From Alviniconcha marisindica (lineage: Eukaryota > Mollusca > Gastropoda > Provannidae), in the NCBI GenBank assembly GCA_018857735.1, contig JABMCL010003850.1, positions 450,001 through 514,000 of the forward strand: DNA of 64,000 nt, given 5' to 3'. The notes beneath the pieces were generated by a model that had not been told where the DNA came from, did no database searches, and saw only the letters and a program-made list of their open reading frames with translations. Positions 33,845 through 46,000 of this stretch are shown here, one piece after another. The position numbers and the translations under genes were made by a program. The stretch's first letter is position 1. Each line of letters begins with the position of its first letter.

Positions 33845-34345
33845 GAGCACCCTTCCTATTTTAAGACCACCTTTTCAGAAGCACCCCACCCCGTTTAAGA
33901 CCCCCCTTTTCAGAAGCACACTATTTTTTGAGACCACCTTTTCAGAAGCACCCCTAAGACCACCTTTTTAGAAGCATGCATTCTCTTTTAAGACCACCTT
34001 TTCAAAAGCTTGTCTTCTCTTTTAAGACCACCGTTTCAGAAGCACGCCTTCTCATTTAAGACCACCGTTTCAGAAGCATGCTTTCTCATTTAAGACCGCC
34101 GTTTCAGAAGCACACCTTCTCATTTAAGACCACCGTTTCAGAAGCACGCCTTCTCATTTAAGACCACCGTTTCAGAAGCATGCCTTCTCTTTTAAGACCA
34201 CCTTTTCAGAAGCATGCCTTCTCTTTTAAGACTACCCTTTGAGAAGCATGCCTTCTCTTTTAAGACCACCTTTTCAGAAACATGCCTTTTAAGACCACCC
34301 CCGTTTTAGGCCCACTGTTTCAGAAGCATCCCCTCCCCTTTCAAA
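33845..34345. repeat. Minisatellite in the BIN3 3' flank, about 34 bp x ~14
   Basis: The unit is TTTAAGACCACCGTTTCAGA, AGCACGCCTTCTCA. It lies 190 bp after the stop codon and is probably in the 3' UTR, but no poly(A) signal was assigned. Confidence 0.95.
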
Positions 34346-34444
34346 ACCATCGATTCAGCCATGCAACTCTTTTGGAGCACATGTACATACTGTCAGACAT
34401 ACAAGTGCAGCGTTGCTGCCATTCCTGCTCCTGTACTCTTGACT

Positions 34445-34615
34445 TTGGGGGCTTCAGTGATAGAGTTTGTCTTGTCAGGCCAAGGTTACTGTGTGGCTGA
34501 AAGGATTGTCAGGTCAAGAAGGTTAGTGTGTGGCTGAAAGGATTGTCAGGTCAAGGTTACTGTGTGGCTGAAAGGATTGTCAGGTCAAGAAGGTTAGTGT
34601 GTGGCTGAAAGGAAT
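34445..34615. repeat. Tandem repeat GTGTGGCTGAAAGGATTGTC x 4
   Basis: Alternating units with GGTCAAGGTTACT or GGTCAAGAAGGTTAGT. Confidence 0.85.
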
Positions 34616-34845
34616 CCTAATACAGGAACATTCTGAATTAGCCAGTTTCTGGTTAGAGTCTGTAAGATGTCAAGAGTGACAATGGTGGTATTTGTAACCT
34701 CAGATTCGGGGCAGTGACCTCCCCACTCCACCACCTGAGTCTTTTGCCGTTTCACTGTTGTCAAAACGTCATACTGCAGGTGCATTATTTGGTTTACCAA
34801 ATTTCAGCTACAAAACCGGGATTCAAGATTCAAGATTACTTTATT

Positions 34846-34908
34846 ATCTCATCAGAGAAATTAAAACGTGGCTGAACATTAACCACGTTCTAATTTCTCT
34901 GATGAGAA
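34846..34908. repeat. Short hairpin element
   Basis: CTCATCAGAGAAATTA ... ACGTGG is mirrored by CCACGT ... TAATTTCTCTGATGAG across a 10-bp loop. A doubled ATTCAAG precedes it. Confidence 0.75.
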
Positions 34909-35299
34909 TGTAATGCAGATATGTTATCAGTTGCCCTATTCTGTGTGACTGTGTGTACAAGTAACAAGGTGTAGGGAGCGAGCCATTTGTGAATGTGAAG
35001 ACACGTTGCATACAAGTGTGCATCACAAGCCTCAAGTGTGAAAAGTAGCACTTTACATATTTACAGCAGCAATCACTGATGGGTCTTCCTTACAAAGTTA
35101 TTCATGTCTGTGAGTTTGTTACTGGTAATGTTAAGCAGTCGTTCCTGCTACCGAGTGCTAGCCATTTTGAACCATCACCCTGATGGGCAAAGATGAAAAT
35201 GTTCCATCATGATCATGGCAAACTTTTATCTGTGGTACCCTTCCACGCAAAAGCACTCTCAGCTCCCAGGCCGAGGCAAAATAATTCGTCAAAAGTTCA

Positions 35300-35910
35300 T
35301 GTGTTGCAAACTTGGACGGGCGGCATGATCCAAACACGTAAATGGTCAAAAAGAATGCTATTCATTATGGCAAAACACAACATGCACATTTTGGGGGTAA
35401 ACTTGAACGGGTGGCATGATCCAAACACATAAATGGTCAAAAAGAATGCTATTCATTATGGCAAAACACAACAGGCACATTTTGGGGGTAAACTTGAACT
35501 GGTGGCATGATCCAAACACGTAAAAGGTTAACAGGACTGTTATTTATTACGACAAAACACAACATGCTCATTTTTGGGGTAAACCCCCTTTTCAAGCCAT
35601 GAAAAAACAGTTAAGCAGTGAAAAATGAGATGGAGGATCTGCTTTTGGTTGAGCCGTTTTGTATTGGTGTCCAGTGTTTGGATTCTTCCAAAACTGGAAT
35701 TAATGGATTTCCAAACACTGGATACCAAAACAACAAGACGAAACAGCTCAAGCAAAACAAGTAAGTAACCTACATCTAATTTTTCACAGCTTTTTGTTTC
35801 ATAACTTGAAAAAGGGGCTTACCCCAAAACTTTGCATAATGTTGTCATTATGAACAGCATCCTTTTTAACCTTTTGTGTGTTTGGATCTCATTTTGAATG
35901 TAGAGTCATT
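35300..35910. mobile_element. Long-hairpin MITE (family H), copy 2
   Basis: Arms with CAAAACACAACATGCACATT / TTTTGGGGTAAACCCCC and complements surround a core at 35625-35770 in which GTGTCCAGTGTTTGGATTC faces CCAAACACTGGATACC. The left end also carries a 115-bp tandem duplication (35330-35510). Related to 23935-24345. Confidence 0.8.
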
Positions 35911-36439
35911 CTTGTTTTTTTAAAACTGGTGGCATTGACATTGAACTTGAAGCAATGGGTTTACAGTCTGCTATGACCCATGGGTTTATTTACAAATTGT
36001 AGTCCACTTCTGATGAAGACGAAAAATTTGCAGACTGTTGCTTGGCGAGTTACATTTCCCTTCTTACTCTTACCAGCAGTGGTTTGATCGCTTGTCAAGT
36101 ATGGCACTTTTTTGTGCGTGCGCCTGTGATTAATGGTGTAAATTATTATCCATATGTTTACATGCATTTCTTTTGCAAGTAGCGTATTCTAGTACTTCTA
36201 CACAGACATGTATTACGATTAACAAATTGTGCTCAATTGTACGACAGGAAAATGACAAAGACACCACCAAAGGTGTGACTCATTTTGATAAATGGGTTGG
36301 ATGATCCTTTGTCAGGACTAAATTTGCATGGAAAATACTCATTACCTCCATTTGTCAGCAAAATGATGTTTGGGTAATATATCATTGTATCGGGAAAGAT
36401 GCTAATCTAATTTATTAAGCCCTGTTGATCCAGTGCAGC

Positions 36440-37020
36440 CCTGCGTTGCCCGGGTACTCTGTATATGTGTGCATGCGATCTGGACTATTCATGCTCGTGT
36501 TTTATGCTCACACACACAAAGGCCTGGACCATGCACATGTGTATGTGTTTTACATAGAAAGTCTGGACTATGCAGCATGCGTGTACATGCATTGTACAGA
36601 GAGAGGTCTGATTATGCATGTACATGCATTGTACAGAGAGAGGTCTGGATTATGTATGCGAATGTGTGTGTGTGAAGTGGGTGTGGACTTTGCATGTCCA
36701 AGAGCAAGGTCTGGATTGTGCACGTGTGTGAGAGAGAGAGGTCTGTACTACGCATGTGTGTGTGCGCATGAGTGAGAGAGGTTGTCTGGGCTGTGTGTGC
36801 GTGTGCAAGTGAGAGAGAGGTTATAATTATATGCATGTGTGTGAGTGAGTTAGATGGGTTTGGACCATGCACGAGTGTGTGTGAGAGAGAGGTAGGTAGG
36901 TCTGGGCTATGGATGCGTCTGTGTGTAGTGAGAGAGGGGATCTGGACTACGCATCTGTGTGTGAGAGAGTTCTGGACAATGCATGTGTGCGTGAGAGTTC
37001 TGGACTATGCATATTAATTA
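36440..37020. repeat. Degenerate TG/GA-rich tandem tract
   Basis: Loose repeats of GAGAGAGGTCTGGACTATGC with TGTGTGTG variants. Open frames on both strands are artefacts. The stretches 35.9-36.4 kb and 37.0-37.38 kb show nothing recognisable. Confidence 0.8.
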
Positions 37021-37389
37021 ATTAATGTGTGAGGAGAGAATACAAACCAGCTACTATTTGAAACATGCCATTATTGTGTCTTACAGTTTTTACAGATTAT
37101 GGACGTGTGACGCCACTGTTTAATACTGCTCTGTATTTGTACTATGTGATGGGAAAATAATGAAAAAGAAAGCATTGTGTGGACAGTTTGCCTTATTTAT
37201 CATGTAATGTTCATGTCGGCTGGTTGGTGAAGCCAGTCAGATGATACTGTGCCACTTTCACGTTAGAGCGAAAGGGGAGGTGGAGCCTATGCCCAACTCT
37301 ATACGGAAGTGCAACCACTTGAGTGACTGCAATAGCAAAAAGACTGATAGCAAAGTCAGCTATTTTACCGTTTTGTTAAGTGTGGAAGG

Positions 37390-38250
37390 AAAAGTCAGTG
37401 TACCGAACGAGATAGAGGGGAGGTCAATTCATACATGCACAATTACAAAAAGTCAGTGTACTGAGTGAGATAGAGGGGAGGCAGATTCATGTATGCACAA
37501 TTACAAAAAGTCAGTGTACTGAGTGAGATAGAGGGGAGGTAGATTCACGTATGCACAATTACAAAAAGTGTACTGAGTGAGATAGAGGGGAGGCAGATTC
37601 ATGTACGCACAATTACAAAAAGTCAGTGTACAGAGTGAGATAGAGGGGAGGTAGATTCATGTATGCACAATTACAAAAAGTCAGTGTACAGAGTGAGATA
37701 GAGGGGAGGTAGATTCATGTATGCACAATTACAAAAAAGTCAGTGTACTGAGTGAGATAGAGGGGAGGTAGATTCACGTATGCACAATTACAAAAAGTCA
37801 GTGTACAGAGTGAGATAGAGGGGAGGTAGATTCATGTATGCACAATTACAAAAAGTCAGTGTACAGAGTGAGATAGAGATGAGGTAGATTCATGTATACA
37901 CAATTACAAAAAGTCAGTGTACAGAGAGATAGAGGGGAGGTAGATTCATGTACGCACAATTACAAAAAGTCAGTGTACAGAGTGAGATAGAGGGGAGGTA
38001 GATTCATACATGCACAATTACAAAAAGTCAGTGTACAGAGTGAGATAGAGGGGAGGTAGATTCATGCACACACAATTGCAAAAAGTCAGTGTACAGAGAG
38101 ATAGAGGGGAGGTAGATTCATGTATGCACAATTGCAAAAAGTCAGTGTACTGAGTGAGATGGAGGGGAGGTATATTCATACATGCACAATTACAAAAAAG
38201 TCAATGTGCTAAGCGAGATAGAGAGGAGGTAGATTCATGCATGACGATTA
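37390..38250. repeat. Minisatellite, about 58 bp x ~14
   Basis: The unit is AAAAAGTCAGTGTACAGAGT, GAGATAGAGGGGAGGTAGAT, TCATGTATGCACAATTAC. Confidence 0.95.
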
Positions 38251-38683
38251 TGACTAAAATGGGTCTGGGAATTAGTATCTTTCTGTTCTTTTGTATACAC
38301 CAATACTTATTTATTCCAAACAGAAATCTTCCCATGGGAAACTTGAGTGGCTTTTCAAGCTGCCGCTGAGCTAACCAACCCACAAAGTCTGTAATGGCTG
38401 AATGAAGACTAAGGAACTCAAACACTTTATTTTCCAAGGATTGTAGTTTAGGTTAAATCAAAAACCTACCAACTAGTCCTTGCTAAGCTACTGATGAGTA
38501 AATATAAAATTACAGGCATCATTTATATACATATATATAGGCATGAATGAGTGAGTAAAATTTTACACATGAGAATTTCCCCACAAAACATAGGAGAAAG
38601 AGGGAGAGAGAGAGAGGGAGATGGTTGTTTGAATGTGGACTCGAGCCTGCTACTCCGTTCATGTGCTAGTGCTGCGGCCTGCT

Positions 38684-38815
38684 AGACCATGCACACCTCA
38701 GTAAACTTTTAAAGTGTTATAGCAGCTAGGACACTGAGCAGACAGAAAGTATGCACACCTCAGTAAACTTTTAAAGTGTTATAGCAGCTAGGACACTGAG
38801 CAGACAGAAAGTAAT
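38684..38815. repeat. Direct duplication, 63 bp x 2
   Basis: ATGCACACCTCAGTAAACTT ... GAGCAGACAGAAAGTA is present twice back to back. From 38.82 to 39.4 kb no gene was seen. Confidence 0.9.
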
Positions 38816-39419
38816 GTGGTTATAGGAATAACAAACTGTAATTACAATCATTTCTCACTCACTATTTGCAAACACAACAAGAACGACTGACAAGGTCTTT
38901 TTGTGTGTGCGTTTTTAGCAACATAATTTTTTATTTTTTATTTTTTTAATTACTGATGCATTGCAAAGAATGTTCAAACTGGAATTGAAAAGCAACTACA
39001 CACCACCACATGTACATGTAGTACAAACTCACAAAATACACTTGACAACTTGACCTGTACCGTATGAGCCCTGAGGATGGCTAGCTAGTGACTGGATTTT
39101 AACGTCCTGTCAACCGCACAGGGTCACATCGGGACAACCAAACTGTCATAAGCAAATTCAAATACCAAAACTCTTCTCATATATATATACACCTTTTCTC
39201 AAGTCAGTCCACAAATCCAGTCCCTATGCAAACATGTAAAATAAAAATAAAATAAATCTTTGGTGATAATTTGCACTCTGATGAAAAACATTTAAAAAAA
39301 GGAATTGACAGAAACAATAAAAATGAAGTACATAAATGCATTATGGCAAATATCAGCGCCATAATTATGGCAGCAGGCTGCACAGCACAGGTGCTGGTTG
39401 ATCACAGAGAGTGGCTTCA

Positions 39420-39905
39420 GCATGAAGCAATTTTGGCACAGTCGAGTTAAATGTCCGTCCACACTTGGGGGAATCCTAGAGGCCGCAGGAAAAAGTTGAG
39501 CCTGCCAGCGTCGGCACAGACGAGTTAATGTACTTCTTCCTCACTTCGGGGAAATCTTAACATCAAAGGGCTGCAACCTGGCAACAGCATGAAGAGTGGT
39601 GTGGCCTCGGGACAAAGTAGAGCTGGCCAACTTCGGCACTGACGAGTTTAGTGTACTTCTTCTTCACTTCGGGAAAATCGTAACATCAAAGGGCTGCAAC
39701 CTGGCCACAGTGAAGGGTGGAGTGGCCTCGGGATGAAGCAGAGCTGGCCAACTTTGGCACAGATGAGTTTAGTGTGCTGTACTTCTTCCTCACTTCGGGG
39801 AAATCTTAACATCAAATTCAAAGGGCTGCAGCCTGGCCACAGCATGAAGGCTGGAGTGGCCTCGGGATGAAGCAGAGCTTGCCAACTTTGGCCAGATCCA
39901 CCAGC
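39420..39905. repeat. Tandem repeat, about 120-135 bp x 4
   Basis: Each unit carries GATGAAGCAGAGCTGGCCAA, CTTTGGCACAGATGAGTTTA and CTTCTTCCTCACTTCGGGGA. The last unit runs into an open frame at 39880-40055 (see the next entry). Confidence 0.85.
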
Positions 39906-40055
39906 GCTCACAACTGTCAGACTGCAGTGTTGACAATGAAATGCTGCTGTCCATGGAGGCACTGGACTACAGTTCGCCTCAGGCTGAAGGGTTCCTTCTT
40001 CAGGCAGCCAGGAAGTTCAGTGAAGAGAAGCAGAGAAGCAAGACTCACTTTTAGA
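39880..40055 (+). other. Unassigned open segment downstream of the repeat
   Basis: A plus-strand frame reading ... SDCSVDNEMLLSMEALDYSS ... KFSEEKQRSKTHF then stop has coding-like composition and no low complexity. It could be a 3' exon of an unrecognised gene or a piece of the hAT-like element that follows. No acceptor was assigned with confidence. Confidence 0.3.
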
Positions 40056-40240
40056 TCGTGAGTATACCTAGATCTACGATAACGTCTTTTTCATTCTTCT
40101 TGCGTGCTAATCATAGTGTTGGTTTTTCTCTACGCATTTTTTGGTACCTCTGACGCAAAACACGACATGTTGCGCGTAAACTGACGCAAATCACTTAAAG
40201 TCAGCGCGACTCCTGACTGTTCATCAATAAAGCAACAGCT

Positions 40241-40450
40241 ATGGTCAAGGAGATGTCTGTGCTTCACGTGTACGATCTGGCAGAATGGATGAGGCATCAA
40301 CACTACAGTATTGCCACTGATGGCAGTAATGATGCAGATAAAAAGCAGTATCCAATGGTTGTAAGGATCCAGGGACCCCATGGGACAGTGAACTCTGAAC
40401 TGCTGGCAATCCAAGTTTGTGTCGGGTCATCCACAGGTTTGATGAAGTAA
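40241..40450 (+). pseudogene. hAT-like transposase fragment (DUF4371-type region)
   Basis: About 70 residues, including HYSIATDGSNDADKKQYPMV and a HGTVNSELLAIQV stretch. They resemble the RNase-H-fold start of hAT-type transposases with DUF4371-like regions (SLATDGSND...YP pattern). The frame stops after this and the rest of the transposase is missing, so it is a truncated remnant. Family call from remembered motif similarity. Confidence 0.5.
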
Positions 40451-41870
40451 TGTGTTACTTTTCTCTCAGTTTTACTTCATTGCTATATATTCTCTGCATT
40501 TTTTTTATTGTTTTGGGGGGTGATTAGACTGCGTTTTTCCTATAAAGTTACAAGTTTTACCAGCACTGAAAGAATGCTCAAAGTGCATCAGTGACTGTAA
40601 AAGCAAATTCTGCACTTTTATGTTAAAACTACACCAACGACCGTGAAAGCAAATTCAGAACATTTTATGTCGTTTATTTGTGGTAAAACCAGTGAGAAGG
40701 TGCAAACTTCATTTCATTCCTCACAGTGAAGGGGACGAAAAAGGTTCATGGGCCTCTGTATGTTTTTCAGAAGTTACTACTGAAAAATCCCTGAAACTAC
40801 TGACAACTCTCTCAAAGACTACTGATAGCTAAACAAGGGGGTAAACTGGTCTGCAATACATCACACACACAAAATAAGCCCAGGATCATGCAGACTTGCA
40901 TGGACATGATCAATTATTGCCGAGAAGCACCACGATTCTTAATACCATCCCCAATATTTGTAAAGACTGGATGAATTTAATCTCTGCATACATCATCACA
41001 TGATCAATACCCATTTCCCAGAAATGAAACAACTAGCTTTCACTCTTGGTTTTGTTTCTGCTGAAACCTAGTTGTAAACTTTGACAGCTGCTTCCTCAGA
41101 ATCGCGTTTTATGAACAATGGATGTCAAGATAATTTCAAAACTATTCACCAGAATGCCATGAAACTTTGCAGATGTGTTTTAGACATGCTCACAGACACT
41201 GTGCTCTCATAGCTCGTAGAGATACAAAATTGTCAGTTTCTATCTATTTTTACCCACAAAATCAACATTCAGAAGAAAAAAAACTTACCTCAGACGCAGG
41301 AGCACATTGAAGATAAACATATTATATACATATAAACCTATTTTTGTTGAAATCGGATGAGTAGTTTTGAAAATATGCTGACATCACAGAACTAACCGGT
41401 TTTAATTCACCGTTTTGCTTACTTTAAATAAATTTAATGTCAATGTTTTTTTGTTTTTTTTTTTGCTAGGCCCTATTATTCTACATACATTGCAGCACAT
41501 GCACACCAAATCTGAACAAAACCAGTTGCGTTCCAGGCATGTTGTGACCAAATGACTTGAAAGAAAAGTAATGTATTTTCATGGCAGCTCTTACTATTGG
41601 CCACTCAAAATAAAACTGGTACCCATGGAAGCAAAGTTCCATTTCTGAATACAAGCTCTACATCAACTTTTACCACCAGCACCAGGGTACTCTTTCCTCG
41701 AAGAGTTAAAATTTATGATCAAGTAATGTTTTGGACACACAGAGAAAAGAACCCCAGGAGCTAACTGCCAATATTACAGTTCCAAAGCTTTAACCCGGCT
41801 TCTCTGAGGCAGCAGCAGTGGACGCATTTTGTCCATCACGGAGGAATATTAAGTTCTCTGCATTTCCACC
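40451..41870. other. Intergenic / 3' flank of the minus-strand gene
   Basis: AT-rich with no recognised repeat or coding segment. It probably includes the 3' UTR of the gene ending at 41871. No poly(A) signal was assigned. Confidence 0.5.
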
Positions 41871-43093
41871 TCAACAGGGTTTGTGCAGGTTACTGGAGTA
41901 ATCCAGACAACCCCTCCCTTGACTTCCCCTCAACGCTAGTGGTTGAATCCTTCTCTGCTGACTCTGTATAGGTGACAAGGACTGACTTTGCCAGGACAAT
42001 TGATGCTGGTCAACAACACCTTCCCCACGGGCAGGTTGTTGCTTTGATAGCTGGTGACATGTGTTCTTTATCCAGGACGTGTTGTGCGTTGCACTGAAAT
42101 GAAATTTCCCAGACTGCCCAGACGGTTCCATCAATGGCTCTATTTGCCTAAATGGCCTCTTGGATGGCTCTGACTGCCTAAATGGCTCGTTGGATGGCTC
42201 TGGCTGCCTAAATGGCTCCTTGGATGGCTCTAGCTGCCTGAATGGCCTCTTTGATGGCTCTGCTTGCCTGAATGGCCTCTTGGATGGCTCTGGCTGCCTG
42301 AATGGCTCCTTGGATGGCTCTAGCTGCCTGAATGGCCTCTTGGATGGCTCTGCTTGCCTAAATGGCTTCTTGGATGTCTCTAGCTGCCTGAATGGCCTCT
42401 TGGATGGCTCTGCTTGCCTAAATGGCCTCTTGGGTAGCTCTGACTGCCTAAATGGCCTCTTGGATGGCTCTGACTGCCTAAATGGCCTCTTGGATGGCTC
42501 CAACTGCCTAAATGGCTCCTTGGATGGCACTGACTGCCTAAATGGCCTCTTGGATGGCTCCAACTGCCTAAATGGCTCCTTGGATGGCTCTGGTTGCCTA
42601 AATGGCTCCTCGGATGGCTCTGGCTGCCTAAATGGCTCTGGCTGCCTGAATGGCATCTCGGATGGCTCTGGCTGCCTAAATGTTCTCTTGGATAACTCTG
42701 GCTGTCTAAATGGCTCCTTGAATGGCTCTGGCTGCCTAAGTCTAGTAAATGGCTTCTTTGGTGGCTCTGGCTGCTTGAATGGTTCCTTGAATGGCTCTGG
42801 CAGCCTAAGTGGCTCCTTGAATGGCTCTGGCTGCCCAAATGGCCTCTTGGCTGGCAAGGTTACTGGTGGAGCAGATGAGCGCCTCTTCATTACTGGCCTC
42901 AGATTTGGAGTTTTGCTTGCTGTGGGGACGGATGTCTGCCTTTGCACAGCGTGTAGTGATGGCTGCCAAGGTGGAGGAGGAGGAGGAACTGGTGCTGGTG
43001 CACACTCCTGGTCTGCCTGCGGCGCAGATGGATACGTGGTCCCCGGCAGCAGCACTGATATTTCATCTTCCCAGCACAGCCCTTGCTTCAAAC
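41871..43093 (-). CDS. Minus-strand gene exon 12 (terminal) with coding minisatellite
   Basis: Acceptor GTGTCAG. After LKQGLCWEDEISVLLPG and a Pro-rich stretch comes the repeat (42130-42850): about 25 units of EPSKRPFRQ with L/A/S/I variants, then a Ser/Gln-rich end and the stop at 41871-41873. Confidence 0.85.
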
Positions 43094-46000
43094 CTGACAC
43101 ACACACACAAAGCAACGCTTCTTTCTGAAAATCTGGACCGATTACACTCAAACTGGTTAAGATTTACCTCTGACCTCACTCGCTTTCTGGACATCACAGG
43201 CGTTGTTAAATTTCATTGTCATACATTTATTTTGCTCTTGGAATGTCACTGCAAGGTTAAATCAGTTGTAATTTTTCATCGTGATGCACTAGCCTACCAT
43301 GTTCTTGATTTCAGGATTTAGACCACGAACAATCATTGGTTTTTATTTGTTACTGTATACATGCATACATCTGGTGTTCCAAGTATGCTTGAGGTGTAGG
43401 GTTCACAAGCCCATCTGATCCATCTTGTCTGGATGGGAAGAGGGCCTTGCGGGACACCTGTGTGTCTGTGTGCTTGTGGTGTGCAGCAGTTACTACCTCG
43501 CTGCTTCTTGTACTTAGTCACCTCTCACCTGGTTAGTCAGTAATCAGACTTACCGTCCTGCCAATCAGGCAGGGTCATGCATCAGTATGAACCAACACAG
43601 TCAACAAGCACGTAAGCAACTTGGTGTTTTATGCCCAGTTAACTGGTACGGTTGTATCAGGGCAAGACGCATTTTGTCATCACACAATAAATGTCAAAAA
43701 TACGGTCAACAAATCAAAACACACTTAAAACTCTTCTCGCGTCTTGAAATACACGTTCATTCCTTCTCGGGTTTGACGTTACAGTAAAACTAACACAACT
43801 GGCCAGCTAAGAACTGCGAAGTTTTCTGCGAAGTATCGGGTCACACACACACACACACACACAAACAAAACTGACTCACATGTGGAATCGTAGTTTTTGA
43901 GGTAGATGATGAGGGAGGCTGGATCAACCACCACCATCTTGCACCGATGCGAGAAGATGGAGCAGAGAGAGGGAGTCAGCTTGCGCAGCTCGTTCACCAG
44001 CACCTGGGTGGCCTGCTCCAGGGACCGGGGCGCCAGGGCCAGAAAGGGCAAGGCCAGCAAGCTGGGGTTGTGTTCAGGAAGGAGTTGTATGGCCAGTCCC
44101 CTGTCAAAGGGCACCAGGGTCCCTCCTCTGGCCACGATGGTGCACAGCTTGTGGTACAGCTGCCAACACACAACACTCCTGCTGGTCGCTTTTAGATGCA
44201 CGACGGTGTGGTTAGTTACTGTTCACCCTTTTTCTTGTGCCTCTTTACAGATCATATGCCTAAAAAAATATATTATTTATTAATTTTACAGTTACACTTT
44301 TCTTGGCCAAAAGTTTCTTTCCGAGCAGTGTAGTATTAAAGTCACTGACTACTTCTAGAAATCTACAGAATTTGACAGGGCAGGCTGAAAAAACTCATTT
44401 TTCATCTTTACCCAAACAGGATTTTCAGCGTACAATCCAGTCCATAACCCCCCCACCCCCCCCACCCCACCTCTTTTTAATCCTGAACAGGATTTTCAGT
44501 ATACAATCCAGTCCATTTTATTTTTCTCTCTATTCTAATTTAAGCCTGAATAGGATTTTCAGCATACAACCCAATTCACTCTGTACACAGATCTACACCC
44601 ATTCTGTACACAGATCTACAAACATGGACACAGACTATGGAATAAAACAACAGCTGAACTGAAGTTCTGAAGCAGGGGACTACCACATCACATGTCAGCC
44701 CCAAGAGAATACAACCTTTCACAATCAGATCAGGCTGAACTGAAGAAACCACCAGCAGCTACAATATATCCCTCCTGAGACGTACAGTGGTAGCCCTGAC
44801 CAAAGACCATCCTCATCATTTGTCTGGTGACTCATGACATCAGATCAGCACTAAGACCGTTACCTACAGTCAGTGATTCCTGCACACAAGGTCCAAAAAT
44901 CACAGACACAACTTGCCGAACACAATGACCCAATTGTGACCTACAGTCAGTGATTCCTGCACACAAGGTCCAAAAATCACTGACACAACTTGCCGAACAC
45001 AATGACCCAACTGTGACCTAAATCAGTGATTCCTGCACACAAGGTCCAAAAATCACAGCCCAAATTGCTGAACACAATGACCTAACTGTGATCTAGTCAG
45101 TGATTCCTGCACACAATGTTCAGCAATGAGTGAACACCCAAATTGCTGAACACAATGACCTGTGATCTCCAGTCAATGATTCCTGCACACAAGGTCCAGC
45201 AATCACTGACACAACTTGCCAAACACAATGACCTAATTGTGACCTACAATAAATGATTCCTGCACACAAGGTCCAACAATCACTGACACAACTTGCCGAA
45301 CACAATGACCTAACTGTGATCTAGTCAGTGATTCCTGCACACAAGGTTCAGCAATGAGTGAATGACTGACGCAACTTGCTGAACACAATGACCTAACTGT
45401 GATCTACAGTCAATGATTCCTGCACACGAAGTCAAGCAATCACTGACACAACTTGCCAAACACAATGACCTAATAGTGACCTACAATAAATGATTCCTGC
45501 ACACAAGGTCCAACAATCACTGACACAACTTGCCGAACACAATGACCTAACTGTGACCAGTCAGTGATTCCTGCACACAAGGTCCAAAACTCACTGACAC
45601 AACTTGCCAAACACAATGACCTAATTGTGACCTACAACCAGTGATTCCTGCACATAAGGTCCAACAATGCTGATCACGTGCTAAGCACAATGACCTAATT
45701 GTGACCTACAACCAGTGATTCCCACACACAAAGGTCCAACAATCAACGACACAACTCGCCAAACACAATAACCGAATACACTAATAGTAATACTCTAAAG
45801 ACCCACCTCTTTCAGTCGGTCCAGCACACACAGGCGCATTTCTGTAGGGGCCAGCATGGTGGACAGCTTGAAGACACAGGGGCGGCCGCTGAAGGCCTGT
45901 GAGTTGTACACCTTGCGCAGCTTCAGCGCCTCAAACAAGGAGTCAGCTACTTCCGTGTACCCAGGTCTGGCAGCAGGCTACCAGAAGAGCACGCAGCAGA

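Noticed and set aside
42160..43128. 322-residue plus-strand ORF (DGSxCLNG repeats)
   Set aside because: Shadow of the 27-bp coding repeat in exon 12 of the minus-strand gene; the minus frame has splice borders and non-repeat coding sequence on both sides.
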